Assembly (NCBI RefSeq): GCF_030247195.1
Contig: NC_080671.1
Span: forward strand, 11,423,343 to 11,487,342
From: Topomyia yanbarensis
Lineage: Eukaryota; Arthropoda; Insecta; Diptera; Culicidae
Reading direction: 5' to 3'
Length of the DNA: 64,000 bases
Shown here: one piece after another, positions 33,772 through 47,300 of the stretch
How the letters are laid out: each line of letters opens with the position of its first letter
How positions within the stretch are numbered: the stretch's first letter is position 1
The notes under the pieces: generated by a model
The model's input: the letters and a program-made list of their open reading frames with translations, nothing else
Database searches by the model: none
What the model was told of the DNA's origin: nothing
Program-made: the position numbers and the translations under genes

Positions 33772-36700
33772 TAAAATGTTCGAACGAACAGAATGTCGAA
33801 ATTGAGACTAAATGTTCTGATTTAGCAAGCGATTTGTAGATGCGCAGAAACGCTTCAACTTTTATTTTCTTGATCTGACGCCTCCAACTTTTACCAGTTT
33901 TATGGCATCAACAATTTTTTGATATATTCTAAATAAATGAAACTATTTCAAGACTTGCCTTGTCCTAGCATATCAGAGCCCCAGCCAGGAAGGATTCTTG
34001 GTGATCAATAGGATCAAAATGCATATTTACATGATTTAATTAAATAAAGGTAACTGCCCAGAATTAAATATACTAAAGAAAATTGCGCAGAAATTGGCTA
34101 TAAAACGAAAGAAAATCTCTTAACGCTGATTACTAATATCTTCTAATTTACGTAAATTTTTTAATTGTATCATTGATGATACCATCAAAATCACTAGAAA
34201 CTATACATATAAATAAGCTCAATAATTTCAAAGATTGCAAGTTGTACGACTACTTGAACAAAGATGTAGTGTATGTTTGAGTATAGGTTCATTTTATTAC
34301 AATTTGAGAAACAGTTTCAATTAAAGCCGTTGCACCTAACGCATCAAAATCCTACGGATAGCGAAGACGAAAGGTTCTTTCGAAAATGAGAGGATCAGAG
34401 CGCAATTCCGAAGAGCTGCTCTTGAGTCGATTAAGATTGATTGACTCTTTTTCTCTCTTTTCTCCGTGATTTTTGATCATTTCTCTTATTTTATTCCATA
34501 ATGAACAAAACTAAAACGAAAGATTGTCATATACTGAAAACATGAAATCGAGTCAATAATCCAAACTTCTTGATGTATAGACTCAACTAGTTACAACATT
34601 TTAGTCGCTCTTCGTGATTATCTACGGATATCTGTTCGCTGATTCGTCATGCAGTTTTCAAACGTAGACATTAACTGGAAACCATAGACGGTGATTAAAA
34701 TGCTGCCGTCAATATGTGATGTGATATGTGATTTAGCATCAATTGATATCCAATGGAAAGTGAGGACAAAATCACGACAGTTAGGCCTACCACTACTGTC
34801 TCGTTATCAGCAAATTTGGTAATATACGGATAGATTCGTGGATATATGAATATTTCGATAAAACCCCTGTTTACTTTTACAAAGCCGTGTGGTGTCCGGC
34901 GGGCTGAAATCTTTTTGCACTATTTCAGCCAAGAATGGAACCTTTGGGAACTGCTCCCATGTCGTAATATGCGACTAACAACATGCTAGGAGTTCCTAGG
35001 TCAAGGTACCAAGTCAAGCTCCGTACCGAAGACTTAACTTGGGTGGACCTTAAGGTTTTACTTCAGAAAATTTAGGGCCATCGGAAGCTAAAACTTCGTA
35101 AAGTCGCACTCCTGGTCTTGGTTTTCAAAATCATCCAGTGCAGTACTCTACGTCACTCGTTCGAATTTGCACCGCTCATATGGTAGTCGGTGTTTGCTAA
35201 TATTGCTGTTCTTCCATCCATTCTTCTTCTGGATCACCGAGGGATCCCCTGTTATAGTGTTTATTATATTTGTTACGCATAATAAACATGTCGTTTGGAA
35301 TTGGTATTTAACCCAATTATGGAAACGTGTGTGATAGGGAGAGTGGAGATGCCAACTGGTCCTTAACATTTCGCAGTGAATTTTTTCACATTCATTTGGG
35401 ATATCATTTATATATTTGTACGCTTTCTTTGTACTGCAAACTTTGAAAATGATTATTGAAGTGTTAATAAGAAGCATTACTCCCGATGGCCGGCTGTTCG
35501 GAGTTCAAATTGTTCGTTTCGAATTCTCGGAAATTGATCGCGAGCGACTTCGTACATATTGCTAAGATCATATTGTCTATAGATGAATAGACCTCTATTA
35601 TATTCCACGCGGCTTTATCCTTTCATTACGACGTACGGAAGAATAAATTTTAAAATGCCTATTTGAATGGATTCATATTTCTACTGGAGGTACCTCAATA
35701 CTTTGATCTAAAATGAAAAGACAAAGCGCGTGAGTACTTAGTTAAATCACAATATCTACCAAGATATATCCTGATTCATCTCCCTACCTACTAACACCAA
35801 TCCTATCCTGTGACACTTGTGGATGATGCAGAGAATTCCTCGGTCATAATAGTCACAAGTGTTGAACTAACATTCCTTCCCATCCCAAAATTGACCTGCA
35901 TGGGCGTGGCCATCTACGTTATTGATCATACTATAATCTTAGTCTCTTTAGGTTGCACGTTGAGTATGATGAACTACTCTCAAGTATCATACAATTGGTT
36001 CAATATGCAATTTCAACAGGCTTTGATCAATCACGGGAAACTCACGGGCGGTCAACTAAGCTAAGCTAAGATTTTTGGCCTGTTTACTTTTACACGTTTT
36101 TCTTGTTAATTGTTCGATTGTAAAATATATCAAGGTTTTTCCGAATTAATTGTGTTTTAGTACAGAACGCATTCCCCGTATAAAAAATGAGCGCCTATAG
36201 AAATACTATTGGATGAAAATGACGCGTAAATAGAAGCTGTTTTGTTCTCTGTTTCAGCAAATTGAAATGTGAGTGAGTGAGATGCCTTGTGTTTATACAA
36301 AGCGTACAGTGAACTAACCTATTACAGAAATACAATTTGCGTGAAAACTTAAAAACTTATCATTTAAATAACTAACTTTATTGTGGCCAATATCCAGCAT
36401 AATATGTCAGTTTTGTTAAACGTGGCAATTTCCAGCGATAAAGTCACAGTTTTGAAGAGTTAGGCTATAGCCTGTAACCCCCTCTGGTTACAGTACATGG
36501 CAAGTGTCGTTTCTGCAGATGTCTTGAAAACCGGAACGCTTCTTCAATATTCAAAAGAACAGAGTATTGGGTTAGAATTTTTTTTGAAAATTTTATTTTA
36601 ATTTGGTTCTCATTTGGTACTTTTTTTTGCGATTTGGATATAAATAGCTTTAAAAGATCTGCAAATTAGTAACGTTTCTGTTAACCGGTTCTGGAATTAT

Positions 36701-37052
36701 TCGTAAATTCAGTAGGGTATATACGGCATCCAAGTGGGGTGACGGACAAATTTTGAAAAAAAAAAAATCATATGAAGGTAAAATTAATTTTTCGAATCTG
36801 CCTGCATATGACTATTTTCCAATGGATATGAATTGAACCAATCTTAGCCACTGGAAAACTGTAACGGCAGAACCTTAAAAAATATATATATACTTTTCTA
36901 TCATTTCAGCCTTATGGATTCATAGATTTATACGAAACGCGAAGTTCTTAAAATCATAAGCTCCTACAGCTCCTTTATCATCGGTATGGCCATTCCAGCA
37001 CTGCTTCCGGATGGAATCGAATAAGGACATTTTAAAATCAAGGGTGTTTTCC
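33772..37052. other. unassigned AT-rich sequence
   Basis: No supported gene, RNA or element ends in this 3.3-kb stretch. A small inverted repeat, CTGTAACC/GGTTACAG, lies near 36472-36493. Confidence 0.45.
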
Positions 37053-37407
37053 GGTTACCACAAAACAATGAAAACTACCAATAATACGGGTGTTATTTGA
37101 AAGGGTTTGGTCATTAGAAAACAGCAATTGATTTTCGATCCCATTTTGAAAACTAAGTTGGAGGCTTCCGCTTAATTCACAAAACAGTGAAACCAATCAT
37201 AAATAATGACGTCATTGTAAAGCGGGTCGTCTGTAGAAGACGGAAATTGGTGATTGACGCCATTTTGAAAACCAATATGGCAGCTTACGGTTACCACAAA
37301 ACAGTGAAAACCATTATCAATATGGGTGTCATTTGAAAGGGGGTGGTCAGTAGAAGACAGAAATGACCATTGATGCCATGTTGAATACCAAGATGGCGAC
37401 TTCCCGT
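37053..37407. repeat. three tandem 118-bp units
   Basis: Units start at 37053, 37171 and 37289, each about 118 bp. They contain TTACCACAAAACAGTGAAAA, GTCATTTGAAAGGGGGTGGT, then AGTAGAAGACAGAAAT and GCCATTTTGAAAACCAA with ATGGCGGCTTCCG-like ends. Divergence between units is moderate, so the array is not new. No coding function is apparent. Confidence 0.9.
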
Positions 37408-38296
37408 TAGACATGTGCGCCGCCACCGCGGGTAATTTTTAACGAACGCCTAAGCCGACCGATAGACCGACGACACGGCGCCGAAACTTTTTTCCCACGC
37501 GCGTCGTATATTTTTTTTTTCAGCGAGCGCGATCATTTACTCGGATGATCGTTTTATTTACTCGGAACTCGGATATTCCCAAATATGCTTGCTTTTACCA
37601 AAGTGGCATGTGATCTTTAGTCGGCCGGAGCACTACTTTGATTGATGTGGTGGGTTCAAAGCGTTTCACCAGTAAGTTTACTTACTCACCTACTAACATT
37701 GTTCACCAATTGTTTAGAACCGTTGCATATGAAGCAAAATTCATGGACTTTCCCAACGTCGATAAACGACGTATAGACATAGAACTATAACATAGTAAGC
37801 GTCTCACAATTATACATAAACACTAAACCAAAATGTTGAATAAAATTACAGTTTCCTTTAAAAAAGGCCAAAACCAATGACCGAAACATCGGCAGTATAC
37901 AATACCTGTTCTGATTTAAACTTAACAAAACTTATAAGCACTATCCGGTCGTATTTAAATATTTTAAAAATAAAGATCGCTAGTCATCTCTTTTAGTTGA
38001 TATAGTTGATACAAACAAGTGTATCTCCACATTAAGAACAAGAATCATAACAAAAACTAAATGTCCAGAGTACAAGTACATGAGCATGATCACAGTACAA
38101 TTCGTAGTTGCTACTCCATGATTGACCAGAATAAGCGAAATTGCACAGAGAAACAACGAACGGAGCTTGGGAGTTGATGATGAATAGCTATCCTAATGTA
38201 TGTAACAAACGTTGTTATGGATACCGTGTATACCTCTGCATCTTCACGATTGCCACGGGAAGGAGTTTCTGATTCTGATAAAGAATTACACACATC
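37408..38296. other. unassigned sequence
   Basis: A short CG-rich block (37420-37500) is followed by AT-rich DNA up to the poly(T) of the I-clade element. Nothing recognised. Confidence 0.45.
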
Positions 38297-39157
38297 TTTT
38301 TTTTATTTATTCATTTCGTTTATTTGATAGGCACAAATGCGTTAGCTTGGCGGTGCCAAATTCTTTTGTTTTTACATTTTGGATATTTTAAAACTAGGAG
38401 GTTACAATGGTGAAATATTTTTTTTTTTACATTTTGTATATTTTAAAACTAGGAGGTTACAATGGTGAAATTTTTTTTTTTTTAGAGAAAAATTTTACAG
38501 CTATCTTAAGACTAGAAATAAGATTCTATATACAAGAGAGGGAGCAAAAGATTTTTTTTATGAAAATTTTTAAAACAAGGAATTCAATAGTAATAGTTTT
38601 TTAGGAAATATTTACAGTTATCTTAAAACTAACAATATAGTTTGGTACACAAAAGGGGGAACAAATGTTTATGAGAAAATTCACCGGTGTTTTAAAACTA
38701 GGGATACAATTCTATTTACAAGATGGGGGACAATAGTTTTAACAAAGAGGTAAAATTACAACTATCTTAAAACTAGGAATACAGAATACAAATTTGAACT
38801 TTTTTAGCGGAGACTTATGCTTGGTCAAGATATTCAGAGGGGGCTGTAGAAGCAGTTGTATCAAGGACAGGGGAGAGAAAGCGTAGATGGTGACCGGGAG
38901 AGAAGAGCAAAACTTGCAACTTTCGGGCAAACGGGAGATCAGCGAGACAAATTAGCGCCTCAGTCTAGTAGGTCGGATTGGCGGATGGTATTCTTCGGAC
39001 CCGCGGGGAATCCTTCAAAAGTCATCGGACCTCGAGTCGCTCTCGCTTCAGTTTCCGTAGTGGTAAGTGCGACGGCGGTTACATAGTTGCAGCCTGGAGC
39101 TGATCGGTCCCAAAAGGCAGGAGAAAACTTCTAAAACGAGAAATAAAAAGAGAGGGG
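38297..39157 (-). repeat. 3' UTR of the I-clade element, internally repeated
   Basis: The phrase TTTTAAAACTAGGAGGTTAC recurs at about 38388 and 38440, and further ATCTTAAAACTA-type units follow at irregular spacing of 50-80 bp up to about 38790. The same arrangement is seen in the truncated copy at 24995-25929, so the repeats belong to the family rather than to this insertion. Confidence 0.75.
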
Positions 39158-42100
39158 CTAAATTGGGATATTTATCGTTTTTATGAAAGTATAAATAAGG
39201 GCCATATAGGGGAAATCACGATTTGCCAGCATATCTCGGACTGGGACATTGGGGGGTCTACCTCGGGCCCGAAGGGAATCCTTTAACTGAGACCTGGCGT
39301 CCAAATACCCGGCGCATACCCAGACAACGTGCTCGATGTCGTGATAGCCCTCGTCACAAGCGCACAGACTACTCTCCGCAAGCCCAATACGCCGCAAATG
39401 CGCATCCAAGGTGTAGTGGTTGGACATAAGTCGGGACATTACACGAATAAAATCCCGACCCACATCCATTCCCCCTGAACCAAGGCTTCGTTGATACCTT
39501 TGGGATAATGGAATGTAGCCATCGTCCAAGTTCACCATTGCTCCACGAGGTTTGCCAACTGCTGAGTGTCCTCTGACGACAAATACTAAAAAATTCGTTG
39601 AAGCAGATTGGTCTTTCATATATGTCACCATTTAATGCGCCCACCTTTGCTAATGAGTCGGCCTTTTCATTGCCCGGAATAGAGCAATGAGAGGGGACCC
39701 AAACAAAGGTAATTTGATAAGATTTTTCAGACAACGTACACAAGGACTCCCGTATCTTCCCCAGGAAATATGGGAATTGCTTTTTGGGCTTCATCGCACG
39801 AAGAGCCTCGATGGAGCTGAGGCTGTCCGAAATGATGAAGTAGTGATCTGTGGGCAGAGTGTCGATGATCCCAAGGGTGTACTGAATTGCAGCTAACTCT
39901 GCGACGTAAACTGAAGCGGGATCATTGAGCTTGAATGAAGCGGTGATAGTATTGTTGAAGATACCGAAGCCAGTGGACCCATCGAGATTTGATCCGTCAG
40001 TGTAGAACATTTTGTCACAGTCGACTTCTCGGAATTTATTATAAAATATATTGGGGATCACCTGCGGGCGTGTATGGTCCGGGATTCCACGAATCTCTTT
40101 CTTCATGGATGTGTCGAAGAATACAGTAGAATCAGAAGTATCTAGGAAACGGACACGGTTGGGATTGTACGAAGAAGGATTGATGCTCTGTGCCATGTAG
40201 TCGAAGTACAAGGACATAAAACGGGTTTGAGAATTAAGCTCGACGAGCCTCTCGAAATTTTGAATCACCAACGGGTGTAGAATGTCGCATCGGATGAGCA
40301 ATCGATATGAGAGTTCCCAAAATCGATTTTTTAGTGGAAGAACACCCGCCAGCACTTCGAGACTCATCGTATGGGTCGAGTGCATGCAACCCAAGGCAAT
40401 GCGCAAGCAACGATACTGGATTCTCTCCAGTTTGATGAAGTGTATGTTCGCAGCGGGCGGAAACAGAAACACCCGTACTTCATCACCGACAATATTGTTG
40501 TTTGGTACAGCCTGATTAGGTCTCCTGGGTGGGCACCCCACCATGTTCCAGTTATTGTCATTTCTGTTTCAGATACCTAATGTGACATCCCCAGGTACGT
40601 TTAGAGTCGAACCAGACCCCGAGATATTTAAATGTGAACACCTGATTGATCGTTTCACCCATTAATAGAAGCTGGAGTTGCGCCGGCTCGCGCATCCTAG
40701 AAAAAAAACCAACTCAGTTTTCTCCGTGGAGAACTCGATACCCAGTTGAAGAGCCCAAGCAAACAAATTGTCCAAGGTATCTTGTAATGGTCTTTGCAAG
40801 TCGGCAGATTTGGGCCCTGTAACAGAGACCACCCCGTCGTCTGCAAGTTGCCTTAGCGTGCATGAATTGGCAAGACAATCGTCAATGCCATTCACGTAAA
40901 AATTGTAGAGTAGGGGACTTAGACATGAGCCCTGGGGAAGACCCATGTAGCTAAATCGCAATGTTGTTAAATCGCCATGCGAAAAGTGCATGTGCTTTTC
41001 AGACAACAGGTTTAGCAAAAAGTTATTTAAAATTGGTGAAAGACCATGCTGGTGCAGCTTCTCTGACAGAATGTTGATAGAAACTGAGTCAAAAGCCCCC
41101 TTAATATCCAAGAAGACTGATGCCATCTGCTCTTTGTTAGCATAGGCCATTTGTATTTCTGTAGAAAGCAACGCAAGGCAATCGTTCGTCCCTTTGCCTT
41201 TGCGGAAGCCAAATTGTGTATCTGACAGTAAGCCATTGGCTTCAACCCAATTGTCGAGGCGAAACAAGATCATTTTCTCGAACAACTTCCGAATACAGGA
41301 CAGCATTGCAATCGGCCGATACGAGTTGTGGTCGGAGGCTGGTTTTCCTGGTTTTTGGATGGCGATGACCTTCACTTGCCTCCATTCATAAGGGACAATG
41401 TTACCCTCAAGAAATTTGTTAAATAAATTCAACAAGCGCCTTTTTGCAGTGTCAGGCAGATTCTTCAGCAAGTTGAATTTGATTCTGTCTAACCCTGGGG
41501 CGTTATTGTTGCATGATAAGAGAGCAAGTGAGAACGCCACCATCGAAAACGGTGTTTCGTTCGCGGTATCGTGAGGAGACGCGGCGCGGTACGTTTTCTG
41601 TACCGGGACAGAGTCCGGACAGATCTTCTTGGCGAAAGCGAATATACAACGGTTTGAATATTACACGTCCTCGTTGGTACTGTTTCGGTTACGCATACGT
41701 CGAGCCGTACCCCAAAGAGTGCTCATCGCTGTTTCTCTCGTTAACCCGTCGACGAACCGGCGCCAATAACTGCGTTTTTTGGCTTTCATTAGACTCTTCA
41801 TTCGCCTTTCTAACGACGCGTACTGTTGATAGCTAGCGGGTAACCCGTCTTCCCGGAAGGCCTTATATGCAGTGGACTTCTCCGCATACAGTTCTGAGCA
41901 CTCTTTATCCCACCACAGGGTGGGAGACCGTCCATGGGTATTCGCGCTGGGTACTGGTTTAGTCTGAGCTTGATTCGCACTGTCGAGAATCAAGCCAGCC
42001 AAAAACCTGTACTCTTCCTCCGGAGGAAGTTCTTGAGTGGATTCGATTTTAACGGATATCGCGGTCGCGTAACTCTTCCAATCAATGTTCCGTGTGAGGT

Positions 42101-42839
42101 CATATGAGACATTGATTGTTTCCGATGGTCTTGAACCGTTAGCAATTGAAATCACGATAGGCAAATGATCGCTACCGTGGGGATCAGGGATCACCTTCCA
42201 CATGCAATCTAACTGTAGCGATGTCGAGCAAAGCGACAAATCCAACGCGCTTGCGCGTGCTGGTGGTGTAGGAATCCGCGTCATTTCTCTCGTGTTTAAG
42301 ATGGTCATGTTGAAATTATCGCAAAGATCTTGGATTAATGTTGATCTATTATCATCATGAAGACAGCCCCATACCGTACCGTGCGAGTTAAAGTCTCCCA
42401 GAACTAGCCGCGGTGCCGGTAAGGATTCCGTGATATTACAAAGCGTTCGGTGCCCTACCGAGGCTCTAGGAGGAATGTAGATGGAAGCAATGCAAAGGTC
42501 TTTACCTTTGATTAAAACTTGACAAGCGACAATTTCAATGCCTGGTGTTGAAGGGAGGTTAATTCGGTTGAAAGAATAGCACTTTTTGATCCCCAAAAGT
42601 ACTCCTCCATAGGGGTTTTCTCGATCCAGACGAATTATATTAAAGTCGTGGAAGTTGAGATTTATATCGGAAGTTAACCAAGTTTCACATAATGCGAAAG
42701 CATCACATTTTAAACTATTTAGTAAAAATTTAAAGGAATCGATTTTCGGGAGGATACTTCTGCTGTTCCACTGTAGAACAGTGATCGAATCGGTGACCTC
42801 GTTCGATGACTTAGTCATCGAAGGATACGATCGCTGCAA
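39158..42839 (-). pseudogene. I-clade ORF2 (EN-RT-RNase H) pseudogene
   Basis: The endonuclease (42839 to about 42100) carries LQWNSRSILPK, FALCETWL, LGDFNSHGTVWG and GSDHLPIVI. The same frame continues into RT after one in-frame TAA at 41661. RT motifs include SYRPIAMLSCIRKLFEKMI, FGFRKGKGTNDC, VFLDIKGAFDSV, GLPQGSCLSPLLYNFYVN and QLADDGVVS, where the box is LADD rather than YADD. A frameshift near 40700 (A-run) and another near 40440-40540 follow. RNase H has FYTDGSN, VAELAAIQ, ISDSLSSIEAL and WVPSHCSIPGNEKADSLAK. After a last frameshift near 39470, the tail (CACDEGYHDIEHVVWVC) ends at 39158. ORF2 starts inside the end of ORF1 (29-bp overlap). Confidence 0.88.
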
Positions 42840-44115
42840 GGAGGGGCCATTTAGTAGTCAACTGCTTCAAAAATGTTTGCACTATAGGGAGAAAACGTAT
42901 CAGAAGGCTTTTAAGAGGATCAGTAACATTGAAAGCTGTGAAAATTAAGTCCACTATGTCAGAAAATTTCATTAGTCCGCTACTGGACTGAGTATCTGTT
43001 TGAAAAAAGGGGACACTTGGGGTTTTGGATGTCCCTGGAAGTGGTGGATACTCCTTGTTAGAATTAATATTTCCAAGCCCTGGAGCGAATTGCTTCGGCA
43101 TTAGTGCATCACTTCCGTTGGATTTATTGATTGTAGTTGGCGCACTCTGAGGGGACGACACCTTGGCACCCTTACGAGGCAATCTAGGGGAGGCTAGATT
43201 TCTCCTCTTCCTGGATTCCCCTGGGTTAACCAAAGATGTTCCCTCTCGTGGGTCGTCAGATTCTTGCTCAACGTTAGCCAAACCAGCATAGGGATTTTCG
43301 GACAGGACAGATAGCGAAGCATTCTTTAGCATTTCTGCATAAGAACGCCTCGAGCGTTCCTTAAGGGAACGCTTAATTTTATCCCCGCGCTGCTTGTACG
43401 CAGGGCATGATTTAAGAGCATGTGAAGGGCCCCCGCAGCAAATACACTTTTCAGTTTCTTTGTCGCAAGAGTGATCCTCATGCTCCCCTTCGCATTTGCC
43501 GCATCGTTTCTTATTTCCACAACATGTGGCTGTGTGGCCCAACTGCTTGTAATTGCTGCAGCTCATGACCCGCGGTACAAACAGGCGAACTGGTAAGCGA
43601 ATCTTGTCAAGGAGGATGTAGTTGGGAAGAGAGGACCCGGCGAATGTCACCCGAAGCGAGCCTGATAGAGAGTAGGTAGTCTTACCTCCCTCGGTGTTTG
43701 AGGTATACAATTGTTTGCATTCCAAGAGCTTAATCTGCTGAAGTGAGGGGTTCTTAGAGCAGCCAACCCCGTGTTCCAACAGTTCTTCGCATTTCAGGCC
43801 CGGTTAGGACACTACCCCATCGATTTTTACGGCCACACAAGGCACGTACGCTTTAAAATCCCGCGTAAAGCGCTCACAGCAAGCAATCGCGTTTGCCTGG
43901 CCGAGATCATTCACTAAAACACGTATCTTGTTTGCCCGAACACGTGTTATCTGAGTTACGGCCGGGTAATTAGCAATCAGATCTCGAGAAAGTTTTAATA
44001 TATTAACCGGTTTCTCTCCGGTCCGAAAATATACCACCCATGGCCCAGAGGAACCTTATGGGTACTGTTTTATACGGGGAGCAATGCGAGTGTTAGGGGG
44101 ATCAGGGACTTCCAT
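42811..44115 (-). pseudogene. I-clade ORF1 (zinc-knuckle nucleocapsid-like) pseudogene
   Basis: A 435-codon frame begins MEVPDPPN at 44115 and ends VSFDD at 42811. It has two in-frame TAA codons, one after IKQYP near 44058 and one after GVVS at 43806-43804. Otherwise the frame is kept across the whole length. The N-terminal half has an RRM-like region (YFRTGEKPVNILKLSRDL). The middle carries three zinc knuckles: CSNYKQLGHTATC (second Cys lost to Tyr), CGKCEGEHEDHSC and CICCGGPSHALKSC, followed by PAYKQR. The protein would bind element RNA. The tail is Ser/Pro-rich, then hydrophobic. Confidence 0.85.
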
Positions 44116-44385
44116 GATTACATCAGATGGTATTTCGCCCTCGGCCGTTTAAGCACGAGGGCAGAGCGTTATATAAACGGGAATGTGTCTTATTATTTGA
44201 TTACAAGGTAGAGTAAAAGTAGGGAAAAGGAAAGAAAGCAAACGAGGAAAAAAAATAAAGCAAAACTTATCTGCAAACAACATCGATTGTTCCGCACCAA
44301 CGAAAACAATGTACTGGATTTACTGCCGGCACCAGCAGAACGGCAGCTAACGAACGAACAAAGGATGACCTTCACTCACTGAAAT

Positions 44386-47300
44386 TCACACACCGAACAC
44401 CACTGTGAAATATAACGATCCGTTCCGTTCAAAGGTTGGGAGACGTATGACAATCAATATAATTGATTGACAATTTAATGAACTAAAGCAAACCATTGAA
44501 TATAACAATAAAATATCTGTTCTTCGTGCTGATATAATTGCCGCGAATTGGTAATTGGATTTGAATTGTTCTTGCGAATTGTCAATTCTCAACCACCATG
44601 CATAATTCAAAAGTCATCATTCACTCAGACAAGACCATGCGTATTTCCCACGCTCATTAAATATCCAGAGGATCAGTATTCCAGTTGGTCAAATAAACAC
44701 GTACCAAACAAAGAAATTAGTTTGCTCAGTCTAAAGAAATGTCAGCTCGATTGGCATCAACCGGCGAATACATGTTTCCTTACAATGCCATCAAATCAAA
44801 GAATATTTTAAAGTACATACGACAAAATATGCGCAATTTTGAGTATAACAAAATGAACTCTGCTTAATTATTTGCATTAAAATAAGATCGGAAAAAACAG
44901 TTACATAACCGAGGTACTTTATTTTTTAAGATAGCACTGTTGATGAATCACTTTATAAAAATAGGTGATAAGGGACGCGGACGAAAATAGCTGACCCCCG
45001 CTCAAATTAATCTGCAACACATTCACTACTAACTCGCATGAAACAAAACAAATTATTCCGAAGCAGCTTCTCAATTGGCGGCACTATTACCATGCTAGTG
45101 TGTTCTGCTTCGTGATTCACACGCATCTGACTTTTAGAAAAATAGTAGTAGTAAATTTGCTTTTTATTTATCTCTTGTATCTTTTGAATATGTAATTTAC
45201 ATTTAAGTGATATAGTCTGTACCTTTCAGTTTTGATATAAATATGCTCTTAATACTATTTTTTTACATTCAATTTACATTGGTGGTGGTATTTATTGCCG
45301 ATTGTACGGAATTATGTTTATTTATCTTTGAGAAAAGTTGTGGCACATCTATTTATAGGTTCCAGCATTTATGCTGATTCATAGTAATGTAGTTTTTGAA
45401 CAATTTTAAACAAGTTTTACATTGCAAACAAGCTATCCGTAAAAATGTTTTTCTTTCGATTTGTGAAAAAAGCATCTCGTTTAGTAGGCTTCCGTTTTGA
45501 AAATATGGAAAGGACACCTAGTATAGTAAAGAAAGATGTAAGTCCTACGTCAAAATTTACGTGGGTTCTCGATTGAGTGATCGCCTTAAGAGTAGTTACC
45601 TTAATAGTGTACTAGCTTCGAAGTGTCTGCTTAAATACATTTAGCTGAATCGATTAGTGTGTCTACGTGGTTTATGAACGGCCCCTATCCAAAGCATGAC
45701 GGTTGCTGACCTGTCTTATTGGAGCTTCGACCCAACGAAACACTATATTATAAACATCACACACCTAATAACAGCCTGTCTGGTCGGGAACGGGTGTCTG
45801 AAATTAAGTTTCTATGATAAATGATTGGTTGTCCATGTTTTGAAAGTGAAACATGAAATTAAATTACGGTTCTAATGATAAAGCTTCCCCACCACCATTA
45901 CGACCCGAGGCGATCCCTTCCAAGGACCAACCCAGCTTGTATACAAATTGGTTTATTTCTCAATTTTTCCGCGTCCCTTTCCCTGATACAAAACCTCCGA
46001 ACTAGCAGAAAAGGTAAGAAAGCCTTCATATTGAAGGTGGATCGGCCAAAATAGGCACAACCATTTTTTAACCCCCGTCAACGTTATTAACGGCTGTTGT
46101 TGTTGTTCTAGGAAATTATAATTACATTTCACCGTCATCGTCGACGTTTGGTCGGCCGTCAGGAATCTTTCATTCGCAAGTTGAAAAGTTGATTGCAAAG
46201 CCAGCAAACACCGGCGGGGTTCCGACGAAAGCCGATCACGAACATATTTTAAAACTAAACAGCTTATTTTTATAGCGCTTTATCGATTGAAACATCTTCT
46301 CTGTCGAAGGCGCTAGAAGCCTACACTATTTTGTAGTAGGTACGGTTCCTGGCTACAGGTTGTTACCCCGCGATTTTTCGTGCAATTGATTTCGCGATAT
46401 CATAAGCAGTGGTGGCGCTGAGCTGCGCAGCGAGAATGGTACCTTCCCGATTCACACCAACCAACCAACAGTCACAGCCAACGTGGATTGAAATGTTCCG
46501 TTGGATTATTTTCCGCCAAACAAACGAAGGAAACACGCTTCACCAGGCAGGTGAGAGGCGAACTAGTTTTGATTTTATTTTAAAAGTTCACAACGGAGTT
46601 TCTACGTTGTGTTTCAATTGTAAACTAGTTTCGTTAAAATGGCTGACAGTTTGACAGTCCGGTTGCCGGATTTAGGGTGAAGCGAACGATTGCTGTGGAG
46701 AGGTTGAAATCGGATCAATATTCGCTTCTTAGTGGATTAATGTTTTAATATTTATGTTAAATTAAATATACAGCTGGAAAGTAACTCTTAAGATTGTCTT
46801 AATTGGTTGTTTTCAGTGTTCCTGTAAAAAAATTAATTTCAATTAATACCAAAATTGCTATTTCCTAATGATAAAATTCGTCATCCTTAGCGATACTGAA
46901 TAAACACAATAGATTTTATAAGTCCGAACGGAATCATTGTCAGAGTGCTAATGTTTTCCAACCCGTTCTTTCATTGAACCGACTTCCTCTCTACCGGATA
47001 ATTGTATTCCATTTTCGTCTTGTTCCTCGCTCAATTATTTGCAAAATTTATCCACACTGACACAGCATAATTTCCCTATTGTTTTCTCGACCAAAGTGAA
47101 CCCCCCCGTTAGTCATGTGGCCACGCTTCGACGTCGAAACGGGAACTGTAAACTGGTCACGGGGTGGGCTGGGTGGCCGGGTGACTTGTGACGGTAAGCG
47201 AAACAGCATATTAACGAGTCTTATCTGTTTCACGCCTTTTTCTTGCTTCAAAGTTAGTGGTTCCAGTTGGACTGCGTCTTGCGATGGCATGGTACCGGAT

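Larger units (their letters stand above)
38297..44385 (-). mobile_element. I-clade non-LTR retrotransposon, near full length but decayed
   Basis: About 6.1 kb on the minus strand: 5' UTR (44385-44116), ORF1, ORF2 with a short overlap, an 860-bp 3' UTR and poly(A), seen as poly(T) from 38297. Domain order (zinc-knuckle ORF1; EN, RT, RNase H in ORF2) fits the I superfamily, to which MosquI-type mosquito elements belong. The 5' start near 44385 would read TCAGTGAGTG, an initiator-like start. AATTACACACATC (left) and AATTCACACACC (right) may be a degraded target duplication. Two stops in ORF1 and stops plus frameshifts in ORF2 show it is dead. Confidence 0.88.
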
